Below, one piece after another: positions 6,272 through 14,324 of a DNA stretch of 20,149 nt. The stretch is from contig JAIPDU010000006.1 of the NCBI GenBank assembly GCA_021737525.1, positions 1-20,149 on the forward strand, in the 5' to 3' direction. Position numbers and translations under genes: made by a program. The notes beneath the pieces were generated by a model, which made no database searches, had not been told where the DNA came from, and worked only from the letters and a program-made list of their open reading frames with translations. Positions within the stretch are counted from its first letter, which is position 1. Each line of letters begins with the position of its first letter. This stretch comes from Desulfohalobiaceae bacterium (lineage in GTDB: Bacteria > Desulfobacterota > Desulfovibrionia > Desulfovibrionales > Desulfothermaceae).

Positions 6272-7722
6272 ATGTCCACCTGGTAGTTAGGCGCCTCCTT
6301 GGAGATGAGCACGTCGTGGACATGGCTCTCCCTGTATCCGGCCTGAGAGATCTGGATAAAGCGCGACTTGCTCTGCAGCTCGGCGATATCCGCGCTGCCT
6401 ACATAGCCCATCCCGGAGCGCAGGCCGCCCACAAGCTGGTACAGGGTCTCCCTGACCTTTCCCTTATAGGGGATGCGCCCCACGATCCCCTCCGGAACGT
6501 ACTTCTCCATCTCCTCCTGACCGTAGCGATCCCGGCTGCCTTCCCGCATGGCGTCGATGGAGCCCATTCCCCGATAGATCTTATAACGCCGGCCCTGATA
6601 GAGGATGGTCTCCCCGGGGCTCTCCTCGGTCCCGGCGAGCATGCTGCCCATCATCACCGAATCCGCGCCCGCCGCAAGGGCCTTGACCAAATCCCCGGAG
6701 AACTTCACTCCGCCGTCCGCGATGAGGCATCGATCCATCTCCCTGGCGGCCTGGATGCACTCCATGATGGCCGTGACCTGGGGAACCCCCACACCGGAAA
6801 CCACTCTGGTGGTGCAGATGGATCCCGGACCGATCCCCACCTTGATGCTGTCCGCTCCGGCCTGGAGCAGGGCCCGACTTCCGTCGTAGGTGGCCACATT
6901 GCCCGCAATGACCTGGCACTGCGGGAAATGGTGCTTGATGAACTCCACCGCCCGGATCACGTTCCTGCTGTAACCATGGGCCGAATCAAGCACCAGTGCG
7001 TCCACACCGAAGTGAACCAGGGACTTGACCCGTTCCTCCATGTCCTCGCCCACTCCGACTGCCGCACCGACCCGCAGCCGCCCCAGCTCGTCCTTGCAGG
7101 CATCGGGATACTTCTTGATCTTCTCGATGTCCTTGATGGTGATCAGGCCCTGCAGCCTGCGCTCGCCGTCCACAACGAGAAGTTTTTCGATCCGGTTGTG
7201 ATGCAGGACGCTCTTGGCCTGCTCCAAATCCGTCCCCGGAGACACGGTGACCAGGTTTTCCGTGGTCATGATCTCCGCGACACGGGTCTGCATATCCCGG
7301 ACGAACATCACGTCCCTGTTGGTCACGATCCCGGCGACGACTCCCTCCTGAACCACCGGCAAACCGGATATCTTGTAGTGGGCCATGATCTCCAGGGCCT
7401 TCCCCACGGTGCAATCCGGCTCGATACTCACCGGATCCACGATCATGCCGCTCTCCGATTTCTTGACCTTTTCCACCTCCCGGCTCTGGGCCTGGACGCT
7501 CATATTCTTGTGCACGATCCCCAGGCCTCCCTGTCGAGCGATGGCTATGGCCATTTCCGCCTCGGTTACCGTGTCCATGGCCGCGCTGAGGAGCGGAATG
7601 TTCAAGCTTATCTCCGGTGTGAGCTTGGTGCTCACATCGACCTCGTGCGGCAGCACTTCGGTATAGTCGGGCAAAAGCAGGACATCGTCGAAAGTGAGGG
7701 CGAATTTCTGCACTTTATCCAT
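6265..7722 (-). CDS. guaB: Inosine-5'-monophosphate dehydrogenase
   Basis: GuaB oxidises IMP to XMP with NAD+, the committed step to guanine nucleotides. The 485-residue product has the full bacterial architecture: an N-terminal barrel part (TFDDVLLLPDY, 10-20), a tandem CBS (Bateman) insert at about residues 95-205, then the rest of the barrel with GNVAT, the catalytic loop GIGPGSICTTR with Cys-303, and the flap YRGMGS. Length is normal. ATG 7722 has a strong AAGGAGG Shine-Dalgarno sequence about nine bases upstream. It follows the TPR gene by 31 bases. The final AGC TAG codons coincide with the edge of a palindromic repeat. CBS domains in this family bind adenine/guanine nucleotides and give allosteric control. 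Confidence 0.98.
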   Translation of the reverse strand: MDKVQKFALTFDDVLLLPDYTEVLPHEVDVSTKLTPEISLNIPLLSAAMDTVTEAEMAIAIARQGGLGIVHKNMSVQAQSREVEKVKKSESGMIVDPVSIEPDCTVGKALEIMAHYKISGLPVVQEGVVAGIVTNRDVMFVRDMQTRVAEIMTTENLVTVSPGTDLEQAKSVLHHNRIEKLLVVDGERRLQGLITIKDIEKIKKYPDACKDELGRLRVGAAVGVGEDMEERVKSLVHFGVDALVLDSAHGYSRNVIRAVEFIKHHFPQCQVIAGNVATYDGSRALLQAGADSIKVGIGPGSICTTRVVSGVGVPQVTAIMECIQAAREMDRCLIADGGVKFSGDLVKALAAGADSVMMGSMLAGTEESPGETILYQGRRYKIYRGMGSIDAMREGSRDRYGQEEMEKYVPEGIVGRIPYKGKVRETLYQLVGGLRSGMGYVGSADIAELQSKSRFIQISQAGYRESHVHDVLISKEAPNYQVDMS

Positions 7723-7753
7723 GATGCGGAACCTCCTTGAAGGCCTTGACGGC

Positions 7754-8341
7754 CTATTCCTCGTTTGAGGGCGACTGCGACAGCTCGCGACGCGCCCTGT
7801 CCTTGAGCTCGGAATCGGCTCCCTCCGCGCTCAGCACCCGCCGGAAATGCTCCCTGCCCTTTTCCGGCTCCTCCAGATGGGCGGTCAAAAGCAGACCCAG
7901 ATTATAATGGGCGTAGGCATTGTCCGGGTCCAGCTCCAGGACGCGACGCAACTGGCTTGCGGCATCCTGGTGTCGATTCAGGCGATAGTAGCACATGGCC
8001 AGCCTTTGCCTGGGACCCGGCTTATCCGGCGTGATATCCACAACTCGTTCCCAGAACTTGGCCGCTCTCTCAAAGGACTGCATGGACATGAACATCCGGG
8101 CCACTTCGGTCAGGGCTTGGACATCCTTGGGATTCTCCTGGATGCGGCCCATCAGCTCCGCAACACGGTCCATGGCCTCTTGAGGGGGCTGCTGGGAGGC
8201 TTGCCGGCGCGTCTGTTCCTGCTGCTTGGTGAGAAGGGGATGCTGGACCCTGTAAAGCAGGGAATAGCCCAGCACAGCAAGCAGGCTGAGGGCGGTAATG
8301 ACCAGTACCAGTTTCGCGCCCTTACCAGTCGTCGCGGGCAT
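7754..8341 (-). CDS. Membrane-anchored TPR protein at the end of the ccm cluster (CcmI-like)
   Basis: The 195-residue protein has one N-terminal membrane helix (residues 10-30, LVLVITALSLLAVLGYSLLY), a Gln/Arg-rich linker, and about three tetratricopeptide repeats (roughly 73-106, 107-140 and 141-174, with motifs such as ARMFMSMQSFERAAKFWERV and NAYAHYNLGLLLTAH). By topology the TPR part should face the periplasm. Its place directly after ccmD, with a 20-base overlap, suggests a role in cytochrome c maturation like that of the periplasmic TPR domain of CcmI, which holds apocytochrome. This is inference: it is not full-length CcmI, which has two membrane helices and a leucine-zipper loop. ATG 8341 has AAGGAGG six bases upstream. 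Generic TPR similarity makes other roles possible. Confidence 0.85.
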   Translation of the reverse strand: MPATTGKGAKLVLVITALSLLAVLGYSLLYRVQHPLLTKQQEQTRRQASQQPPQEAMDRVAELMGRIQENPKDVQALTEVARMFMSMQSFERAAKFWERVVDITPDKPGPRQRLAMCYYRLNRHQDAASQLRRVLELDPDNAYAHYNLGLLLTAHLEEPEKGREHFRRVLSAEGADSELKDRARRELSQSPSNEE

Positions 8342-8477
8342 CGCTTTCCTCCTTGAGCTCCAGCTGCTGCAGCCTGCGCCTGATCCGCCCGGTTTGACCC
8401 GCCAAAAAGGCGATGTATCCGCACACTCCCAGCCACACTACCGCGTTTGCGGCAAGCAATAGCTCCATTGACTCCAT
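8322..8477 (-). CDS. ccmD: Haem exporter accessory protein CcmD
   Basis: CcmD is a very small membrane protein needed to release holo-CcmE from the CcmABC complex. This product of 51 residues has one membrane helix (LLLAANAVVWLGVCGYIAFLAG, about residues 5-26) followed by a basic, helical tail (QTGRIRRRLQQLELKEE). That is the CcmD pattern, and it lies directly after ccmC. I placed the start at ATG 8477, which has AAGGTGG about five bases upstream and gives the usual family length. An in-frame ATG at 8552, just after the ccmC stop, would give 76 residues with a charged N-terminal extension and cannot be excluded. The end overlaps the TPR gene by 20 bases. Confidence 0.8.
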   Translation of the reverse strand: MESMELLLAANAVVWLGVCGYIAFLAGQTGRIRRRLQQLELKEESDARDDW

Positions 8478-8553
8478 GGGGACCACCTTGATCGACCTGT
8501 TTTGCTCCCGGAGGGAACGGGATTCTTCTCTGTTGAAAAGGCCCGCTACCATT

Positions 8554-9225
8554 CTACCAGTCCCCCCAGAGGAGCACGGCGAGCCTGTGCTTGATTTCCA
8601 GCTGTCTGGAGCGCAGCCAGAGCATAAGCCCGCATAGCGCGCCCCAGGCAAGCAGGGAGAGAACGAGGGTTATGGCCATGCTATCAGGCAATCCGCCCTC
8701 GCGGCTGGCGATCACCGAAGGATGAGCGCTGCGCCACATGCGTGCCGAAAAGAAGACGAGCGGGACATCGAGAAAGGCCACGATTCCCAAAACCGCGGCC
8801 GCGGTTTTCATCTTGGCTTCCGCTGGATCCATATGGCGCACCAGGAGATATCCCGAATAGACGAACCACATGACCAGGGCGGTGCTCAGCCTGGGATCCC
8901 AGGTCCACCACGTGTTCCAGGAGGCCTTGGCCCAGGCCATCCCGGTCAAAAGGACCAGGCCGGAGAACAGGACCCCGATCTCCCCTGCCGCCCCGGCCAG
9001 AAGGTGATACATCTCCCGCCTGCGCAGGAGGTACAGGGCACTGAAGACAAAGACGAGGAAAAAGCAGACGAATCCCCACCAGGCCAGGGCCACATGGGTG
9101 TAGAATATCTTTTGGATCAACCCCATCTGGGCTTCCACAGGGGACCAGATCCAGATCGCGTACTGGCTCGCGAGCATGAGCAGCCCCGCAAGTCCGGCTG
9201 CCGCGGAAATCCTCCACTGTGTCAC
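8554..9225 (-). CDS. ccmC: Haem handling protein CcmC
   Basis: CcmC binds haem in the membrane and, with CcmAB, loads it onto CcmE. The 223-residue product has six hydrophobic segments and the WWD signature WNTWWTWDPRL (103-113). It also has the two expected axial histidines, His-44 in FYTHVALAWW and His-168 in RSAHPSV. The start is GTG at 9225, 14 bases after the ccmB stop, with a G-rich stretch (AAGTGGGG) but no perfect Shine-Dalgarno sequence; no better ATG keeps the first helix. The length is slightly shorter than the E. coli protein, with a trimmed C-terminus. Confidence 0.95.
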   Translation of the reverse strand: MTQWRISAAAGLAGLLMLASQYAIWIWSPVEAQMGLIQKIFYTHVALAWWGFVCFFLVFVFSALYLLRRREMYHLLAGAAGEIGVLFSGLVLLTGMAWAKASWNTWWTWDPRLSTALVMWFVYSGYLLVRHMDPAEAKMKTAAAVLGIVAFLDVPLVFFSARMWRSAHPSVIASREGGLPDSMAITLVLSLLAWGALCGLMLWLRSRQLEIKHRLAVLLWGDW

Positions 9226-9239
9226 CTAGGCACCCCACT

Positions 9240-9911
9240 TCATTCGGCGTAGACAAAGGGAAAAAGAATCAAGCCGGCCCCGGCGAAAACCGCGTCGAAG
9301 GCCAGGATTAGGCCGTACCAGGAAGTCAGGTCCCCGGTCTCCGCGGTCGTTGCCAGCAGCGAGGCGCCGATGTGGATCCCGGCCATGATCAGGGGCACCT
9401 GCAGGGGAAAGAGGATCACGCTGAGCAGGGATTCCCTGGTGCTATGCCCCTGTCCCAGGGCCCCGAAAAGCGATCCCAATAGAATCAGTCCGGCATCCAC
9501 GGAAAAAAGCAACCCCGCCCCGGCGGTCCATGAACTCAAGGCACCCGCACCGAGAAAGACCACTCCCGCGGGCAGGAACAGAAGCTGTAGCAGGAGCAGG
9601 AGCAATCCCCCGGCCAGGGCCTTGCCCAGCCAGACGGACTGGACGGGTATGGGGGCCATGAGGAGGCCCTCCCGGGCCAGGCTCTCCTCCTCGACGGCAT
9701 AGAGCCCGTTGAAGATCAGAACCAGGCTGAAACAGGAGGCGAGCCAGAAAACCGCCGCGATCCAGCTCTCCGGTATCTCGCTCCCGCTGCCAGCCAGACT
9801 GAAGAGGAAGATGAGCAGGAGACCGAGCAGCGCGGCCTGGACCATCCCCCGCCCCTGAAACAGAAGCAGCCCGATGTCCTTTCTGGCAATGAGACACGCG
9901 CCCGGCAGCAT
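9240..9911 (-). CDS. ccmB: Haem exporter membrane subunit CcmB
   Basis: CcmB is the membrane subunit of the CcmAB ABC transporter, whose ATP hydrolysis releases haem-loaded CcmE from CcmC. The 223 residues form six strongly hydrophobic segments with the family region around EEESLAREGLLMAPIP (cytoplasmic loop contacting CcmA) and FPLQVPLIMAGI. Length equals the family norm of about 220. ATG 9911 lies 10 bases after the ccmA stop. Its partner subunit CcmA precedes it and CcmC follows, the classical order. Confidence 0.94.
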   Translation of the reverse strand: MLPGACLIARKDIGLLLFQGRGMVQAALLGLLLIFLFSLAGSGSEIPESWIAAVFWLASCFSLVLIFNGLYAVEEESLAREGLLMAPIPVQSVWLGKALAGGLLLLLLQLLFLPAGVVFLGAGALSSWTAGAGLLFSVDAGLILLGSLFGALGQGHSTRESLLSVILFPLQVPLIMAGIHIGASLLATTAETGDLTSWYGLILAFDAVFAGAGLILFPFVYAE

Positions 9912-9921
9912 ACAATACCGC

Positions 9922-10584
9922 CTAGCAAAGCCCCGGCCCGGAAGTTGCGGACTCCGGCGATCCCTGATCCGGGACCTCCATCCATCCGCTCCGGTCCTTG
10001 AGATGCAACATCCGGTCAGCCAGGGGCATATCCCTCTCCGGGTAGTGGCTCACCCACAAAACGATGCAGCCGTTTCCGCGCAACTCGTGGATCACCTCCT
10101 GCAACACCCCCCGGGAAGGCGTATCCAGCCCGGTGGAGGGCTCGTCCAGAAGATAGATCCTGGGGGCGAGACACAGGATCCTGGCCAGGCTCAACCGCTG
10201 CAGCATGCCGCGAGAGTAGAATGCCACAGGCTCGTGCTTGACCCGCTCCAATCCGAAACGGGCCAGAGCCTCCTCCATGCGCCGTCCATCCGTGGAAATG
10301 CCGTAAAGCCTGGACCAGAAGCGCAGATTCCGCCATGCGCTCAAACCGGGATAGATATAGGGCTGGTGCCCCACGTATCCGATCTCCCCGGGCTCAACCC
10401 CCACATGGAGCCTGCCCGCGCTCGGCTGGAGCAGTCCGGCCAGAATACGAAGCAGAGTGGACTTGCCGCTGCCGTTCTCCCCCAGGACCAGAACCACCTG
10501 TCCCTGGTCCACACGGAAGTCCAGTTTCCGGAAAACGGGCTTGACCCCGAAGAACTTGCCCAGACCCTCGGCCTCAATAAGCAT
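9922..10584 (-). CDS. ccmA: Haem exporter ATP-binding subunit CcmA
   Basis: This is a 220-residue ABC ATPase: Walker A GENGSGKS (35-42), a signature-type segment YSRGMLQRLSLAR (123-135; the CcmA family replaces LSGGQ with this form), Walker B IYLLDEP (143-149) and the H-loop His-180 in WVSHYPERD. The YSRGM variant separates it from generic ABC subunits and supports CcmA. I chose ATG 10584, which gives MLIEAEGLGKFF, the normal opening; it overlaps the ccmF end by 11 bases, and no clear Shine-Dalgarno sequence is visible, so coupling to ccmF is likely. An in-frame GTG at 10617 would add 11 residues read through ccmF sequence and is less likely. Confidence 0.96.
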   Translation of the reverse strand: MLIEAEGLGKFFGVKPVFRKLDFRVDQGQVVLVLGENGSGKSTLLRILAGLLQPSAGRLHVGVEPGEIGYVGHQPYIYPGLSAWRNLRFWSRLYGISTDGRRMEEALARFGLERVKHEPVAFYSRGMLQRLSLARILCLAPRIYLLDEPSTGLDTPSRGVLQEVIHELRGNGCIVLWVSHYPERDMPLADRMLHLKDRSGWMEVPDQGSPESATSGPGLC

Positions 10585-12469
10585 GGCCGGGCCGGGGATT
10601 TCCCTGTTTGCGCACACCGAGCAGACCGAGCAGGCACATGAGTCCGCCGCCGATCCAGATCCAGTTGATCAGCGGCATGACCTGGGCCTTGACCCGCACG
10701 ATCCCCTCCTGGTTCACCCCGAGAAGGGTCACGTAGATCTCGTCCCCCAACCCGGGGATGACCGAGGCCTCGGCGAAAGGCTGCCTGAAGTTCTGGTACA
10801 TCCTGCGTTCCGGCTGGAGAAGGCCCAGGCCGACCTCCTCGTCCGCGACCCGTATGCTGGCCACAGAGGCGGTCATTCCCTCATGGCGCTCGGTGCTCAT
10901 TCCCTCGAAGGTGAAGGTGTACTCCTGGATATGGAAGCTGTCCCCCTTGCTCAGAATGGCCTCGGCGGTGGTCTGGTACGGACCGGAGACGGCCACGCCC
11001 AGACCCAGAAGGCAGAGCCCCAGATGCACCCCCCAGGTGCCCCAGGTTCCCTGGCGCCGCAGCAAGGAGCGGTTTTGCCAGAGATACAGAGCCACGGAGG
11101 CAAAGGCGCAGACAATCACGGCGATGGCCAGCAGGGGCAGCCTGGGAGGCAGGCCCGCCAGCCACAGGACGGCGGCCAGACCGAGAAAGAGGCCGGGCAG
11201 AAAGAAGGCCCGGAAACGGTCCAGGCGGGGCCGATTCCAGCCCAGGCCCGGGCAAAGGGCCAGCAGCAGAAACACGATACCGAACAGCGGCAGGCAGACC
11301 CTGTTGTAGAAGCCCGCATCCACGCCCATGGAGGACTCCAGCACCAGCTGGCTCAGGGCGGGCAGCAGGGTCGCCGCTCCGATAACCAGGGTCAGGGCGA
11401 GCATGAGCCAGGTCAAGAGGACCACGAACCCTTGCCTGCTGACCATGTCCGCCAGCTCCTTGCGCGCTTCGGGCCTGGCGATGCCGGAAACCAGCAGGGT
11501 CAGCGCCAGGGAGGCCAGAAGCAGGCTCAGAAGGGGCATGGCCGCAGTGTTGTCCCCGAAGGTGTGCAGGGAGCTGAGCACCCCGCTGCGAGTGAGGAAG
11601 GTGGCGAAGAAGCACAGGAAGAGCGTGAGCCCGGCGAGCAGGATGTTGCTCCGCCCCAGGACCTGAAAGCGCCTGTTCAGAAGGGAGGTGTGCAGAAAGG
11701 CCGTGGCCGCGAGCCAGGGAAGCAGCGAGGCGTTCTCCACCGGATCCCAGGCCCAGTACCCGCCCCAGCCCAGCTCCATGTAGGACCACCAGGCCCCGAT
11801 AACGATGCCCGCGGTCAACAGGACCCAGGCCAGGAGAAACGGGTTGCGCACTCCGCGCAGCCAGGGATAGTCCTCTCCGGAGAGGCCGAAGGCCAGAGCC
11901 GCGCAGGCTGGCACGGTGAATCCGGCGTATCCCAGGAACAGAACCGGCGGATGGAAGATCATGCCCGGATTCTGCAGCAGGGGATTCAAGCCGCTCCCCT
12001 GCGCCGGAGCCGGGGAGAGAAGGAGAAATGGATTGCTCACCGTGGTCAGAAGCAGGAGAAACATCGCCTCCACTGCGAAGAGGAACATCCAGAACGCGGT
12101 CCTGGTTTCACCGGGCATCTCCCTGTACCCCGGCTGCAGGGTCCAGATCGCCCCCATGGCGGCGATGGCCAGGGCCCAGAAGAGGAAGGAGCCCTCCTGT
12201 CCCGCCCAGAAGGCGCTGAAGGCATAGTACCAGGCCATGGCGCTGTCGGTGTGGTCGCGGACATAGGCCAGGGAAAAGTCGTGGGAGACCAGCGCACCGA
12301 AGAGGACGGCGCTCGCCGCGGCAAGCAGGACCAGGAGCAGCACCTGGCCGCGCTCCATCCAGACGGCATGAGCGGCTTGACCCCGCCAGAGGCAGGCCAG
12401 GGCGTAGGCCGCTCCGCCCAGAGCCGCGAAAAGGGCCAGGAGCAGGGAGAAATAGGCGAGTATTGCCAT
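10574..12469 (-). CDS. ccmF: Cytochrome c haem lyase subunit CcmF
   Basis: CcmF receives haem from holo-CcmE and attaches it to the CXXCH thiols of apocytochrome c. The 631-residue, strongly hydrophobic protein carries the WWD motif with GWGGYWAWDPVENAS (234-248), His-173 in IFHPPVLFLGYAG and His-260 in FLHTSLLNRRF. It ends with a periplasmic region (about 505-605) and a last helix before the basic tail GVRKQGNPRPGHAY. Length is close to the usual 630-660. ATG 12469 follows ccmE by 29 bases. In Cys-type Ccm systems CcmF is retained although CcmH is absent, and no ccmH is seen here. Confidence 0.97.
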   Translation of the reverse strand: MAILAYFSLLLALFAALGGAAYALACLWRGQAAHAVWMERGQVLLLVLLAAASAVLFGALVSHDFSLAYVRDHTDSAMAWYYAFSAFWAGQEGSFLFWALAIAAMGAIWTLQPGYREMPGETRTAFWMFLFAVEAMFLLLLTTVSNPFLLLSPAPAQGSGLNPLLQNPGMIFHPPVLFLGYAGFTVPACAALAFGLSGEDYPWLRGVRNPFLLAWVLLTAGIVIGAWWSYMELGWGGYWAWDPVENASLLPWLAATAFLHTSLLNRRFQVLGRSNILLAGLTLFLCFFATFLTRSGVLSSLHTFGDNTAAMPLLSLLLASLALTLLVSGIARPEARKELADMVSRQGFVVLLTWLMLALTLVIGAATLLPALSQLVLESSMGVDAGFYNRVCLPLFGIVFLLLALCPGLGWNRPRLDRFRAFFLPGLFLGLAAVLWLAGLPPRLPLLAIAVIVCAFASVALYLWQNRSLLRRQGTWGTWGVHLGLCLLGLGVAVSGPYQTTAEAILSKGDSFHIQEYTFTFEGMSTERHEGMTASVASIRVADEEVGLGLLQPERRMYQNFRQPFAEASVIPGLGDEIYVTLLGVNQEGIVRVKAQVMPLINWIWIGGGLMCLLGLLGVRKQGNPRPGHAY

Positions 12470-12498
12470 GGGTCACATCCCGCGGGCGAAAGAGGTTG

Positions 12499-12909
12499 TC
12501 AGGACTCGCTCTCGTACTTGGAGGGACATTGGGTCAACAGGGTGTGGGCGGAAAAGACGTTGCCGCTGTCTCCCATGCTGCCTTCGACGATGACTTCGGT
12601 CCCGGGCTTGAGGTTGTCCGGCAGGACGCCGCTGTACTTGACGCGCAGCGTCTGCTGCGGATTCTCCTTGTCCGCCAGCCGAAGCACCGCCTCATCGTCT
12701 CCGGAAGCGTCTGGCAGGCCATCCGGGGCGATGGTGCCGAAGACCCTGGCCTTTTGCACCTCTTGAGGGGTTTTGGCCAATGCCTCGGACACATTGAGGA
12801 AGTACATGTTGCTCTGCTGAATGCCACTCAGGACAAGGTAGCCAAGTCCCAGGCACAAAAGCCCCAGAGCCGCGATATAGACTGTCTTCTGGTTTTTTTT
12901 GGACCGCAT
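12499..12909 (-). CDS. ccmE: Haem chaperone CcmE, cysteine-type variant
   Basis: CcmE is a membrane-anchored periplasmic haem chaperone. The 136-residue product has a basic N-terminus, one helix (about 9-29), an OB-fold core (RVFGTIAPDG, LRVKYSGVLPDNLKPGTEVIVEG) and the end TLLTQCPSKYESES. In the classical protein the haem-binding motif is H-x-x-x-Y within LAKHDENY; here the equivalent position is Cys-128 with Tyr-132 (CPSKY), so the motif is C-x-x-x-Y. This form is known from Desulfovibrio and some archaea, as part of a Ccm variant that lacks CcmH. Length and core are otherwise normal, so this is not a truncation. It is the first ccm gene, 68 bases after the CNNM gene. Confidence 0.95.
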   Translation of the reverse strand: MRSKKNQKTVYIAALGLLCLGLGYLVLSGIQQSNMYFLNVSEALAKTPQEVQKARVFGTIAPDGLPDASGDDEAVLRLADKENPQQTLRVKYSGVLPDNLKPGTEVIVEGSMGDSGNVFSAHTLLTQCPSKYESES

Positions 12910-12977
12910 TCACGCACCCTTTTCCGGGAAGCACCGCCCGGGGTCGCGCCTCCGGGCTGCATGCAACTTGCCTTCCT

Positions 12978-14021
12978 TCAGGCCCCCTGCTTGTTCCGCA
13001 GAAGCTCCTGCTTCTTCTCCAGGGCCAGTTGCCGCATATCCGCGACCTGATCGGTTTCGTCCATGATCTCGTCGCCCAGGATCTCCTCCAGGATGTCCTC
13101 CAGGGAGATAATCCCGGCGACTCCCCCGTATTCATCCAGAACCACGGCCAGATGGATCCGGGACTCCAAAAATTTGACTAAAACCCGATCCAAGGTCAAG
13201 CTCTCCAGGACGAAGTGGACCTGTTTCATCATCTGCTGCAGGGAAAGATCCTTTTTCCCCTCCGCTAAAGCCTCCAGCACCTCGCGGCGGTAGACGATGC
13301 CCACCACTTCCTCCGGATCCCCCCCGGCGTAAACCGGGACCCGGCTATAGGGCCAGACATGCTCCCCGTCCCACACGTCGCAGACACGGTCCTCCGCTGG
13401 CAGGGAAAAGATCACCGTGCGCGGGGTCATCACCTCCCGCACGGTCCGATCGTCCAGGGCCAGGATATTCTGGATGCTCAGCTCCTCGAACCGCTTCAAC
13501 CCCCCGCTTTTCCGGGTCAGGCTCACCATGGCCAAAATATCCTCCTCATTGGCATCCGGACCCATCTTGTTCTTGCCCAGAAGATTGACCAGGAGCCCGA
13601 TGGACTTGATAGCCGGATAGAAGGCCAGGACCAGGGACTTCAAGGGATAGGCCAGGATATGGGAAAAGGGCCGGTTGTAGAGGACCCCGATGGTTTTGGG
13701 GATGATCTCGGAAAAAATGAGAATGGTTAAGGTAAACACCAGGGAAAAGGTGAACATGGAGGACTCGCCGAAGACCTTCGCCGCCGCGGCTCCAGCGACA
13801 GCCGCCCCTGCGGTGTTGGCAACCGTATTCAGGGTCAGGATGGCGGTAATCGGCTCGTCCACCCTCCGGCGCAGGGCGTAGAGCACATCCCCGATGCGCT
13901 TGCCTTCCCCGCGCAATTTTTCTATATAGCTCCAAGACACGGAATAGAGGACGGCCTCGGCCAGGGAGCAAAAAGCGGATATCCCCACGGCAAGCCCGAA
14001 GGAGATGATCAAGGTTTCCAT
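12978..14021 (-). CDS. CNNM (DUF21) membrane protein with CBS pair, no CorC/HlyC domain
   Basis: This 347-residue protein belongs to the CNNM/CorB-type family linked to Mg2+ or other divalent cation transport. Residues 1 to about 180 form the DUF21 membrane domain: hydrophobic segments at about 3-25, 57-80, 90-103 and 122-147, with SLAEAVLYSVS and the SEIIPKT motif (104-110). Residues about 190-320 are a tandem CBS domain (TVREVMTPRTVIFSLP; VVLDEYGGVAGIISLEDILEEILGDE). It ends about 20 residues after the second CBS, so the C-terminal CorC_HlyC domain of about 90 residues found in many relatives is missing; short forms of this kind are known. It is the first gene of the minus-strand run. No good Shine-Dalgarno sequence precedes ATG 14021. 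Older annotation would call it hemolysin; a transport role is more likely. Confidence 0.92.
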   Translation of the reverse strand: METLIISFGLAVGISAFCSLAEAVLYSVSWSYIEKLRGEGKRIGDVLYALRRRVDEPITAILTLNTVANTAGAAVAGAAAAKVFGESSMFTFSLVFTLTILIFSEIIPKTIGVLYNRPFSHILAYPLKSLVLAFYPAIKSIGLLVNLLGKNKMGPDANEEDILAMVSLTRKSGGLKRFEELSIQNILALDDRTVREVMTPRTVIFSLPAEDRVCDVWDGEHVWPYSRVPVYAGGDPEEVVGIVYRREVLEALAEGKKDLSLQQMMKQVHFVLESLTLDRVLVKFLESRIHLAVVLDEYGGVAGIISLEDILEEILGDEIMDETDQVADMRQLALEKKQELLRNKQGA

Positions 14022-14324
14022 ACAGCTCGCGATTTACCTCGGTGAAGCGGGATTCAGGGATTAGACTCTGCCCGGGGTGCGGCTTACCGCCGTTCTCCCT
14101 CCCGGGGCCTCATACGCCGCGGCCCGCCTTTTTCCCCGACTTCCGGGGCACGGAGGAATAGACAGCACGAGCCGGCCGCGCTCTGCATTGGGATTGAGGA
14201 TTCAGCCCCATCCGGCTCGCGTCATTGACCTTTCAATTTAGCAAACTCCTGGACCGACTGCAATGCGCAACTGCGCCGCAAAGCCGCAAGAGAACACCCA
14301 CAGCACAGACAGCGGGCCACAATA
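14022..14324. other. Divergent intergenic region between the CNNM gene and gmhB
   Basis: This is a 303-base, GC-rich, noncoding gap between two genes pointing away from each other, so it should contain both promoters. I find no convincing sigma70 pair on either strand. TTGACC at 14225-14230 has no usable -10 at 16-18 bases. TCTAAT on the minus strand (14060-14065) has no -35. It contains the inverted repeat at 14168-14219. It also has a short GGGCC/GGCCC stem (14105-14125) followed by TTTTT (14129-14133), which looks terminator-like on the plus strand but follows no plus-strand gene. Confidence 0.5.
14168..14219. repeat. Inverted repeat with 36-base loop
   Basis: CGAGCCGG (14168-14175) and CCGGCTCG (14212-14219) are exact inverted repeats. 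A small inner TGGG/CCCA pair would nest inside. It lies in the divergent region between the CNNM gene and gmhB. Its role is unknown. Confidence 0.4.

Noticed and set aside
6316..7740. 474-codon plus-strand open frame antisense to guaB
   Set aside because: Reverse-frame shadow of a fully conserved IMP dehydrogenase.
10457..12766. 769-codon plus-strand open frame antisense to ccmF
   Set aside because: GC-rich shadow of ccmF; the product is a Gln/Gly/Pro-rich string with no domain, while the minus-strand frame is unmistakably CcmF.
14105..14133. GGGCC/GGCCC stem followed by TTTTT as a plus-strand terminator
   Set aside because: The stem is only 5 bases and no plus-strand gene precedes it; left as a note in the intergenic entry.
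14225..14253. TTGACC as a promoter for gmhB
   Set aside because: No -10-like hexamer at 16-18 bases downstream.
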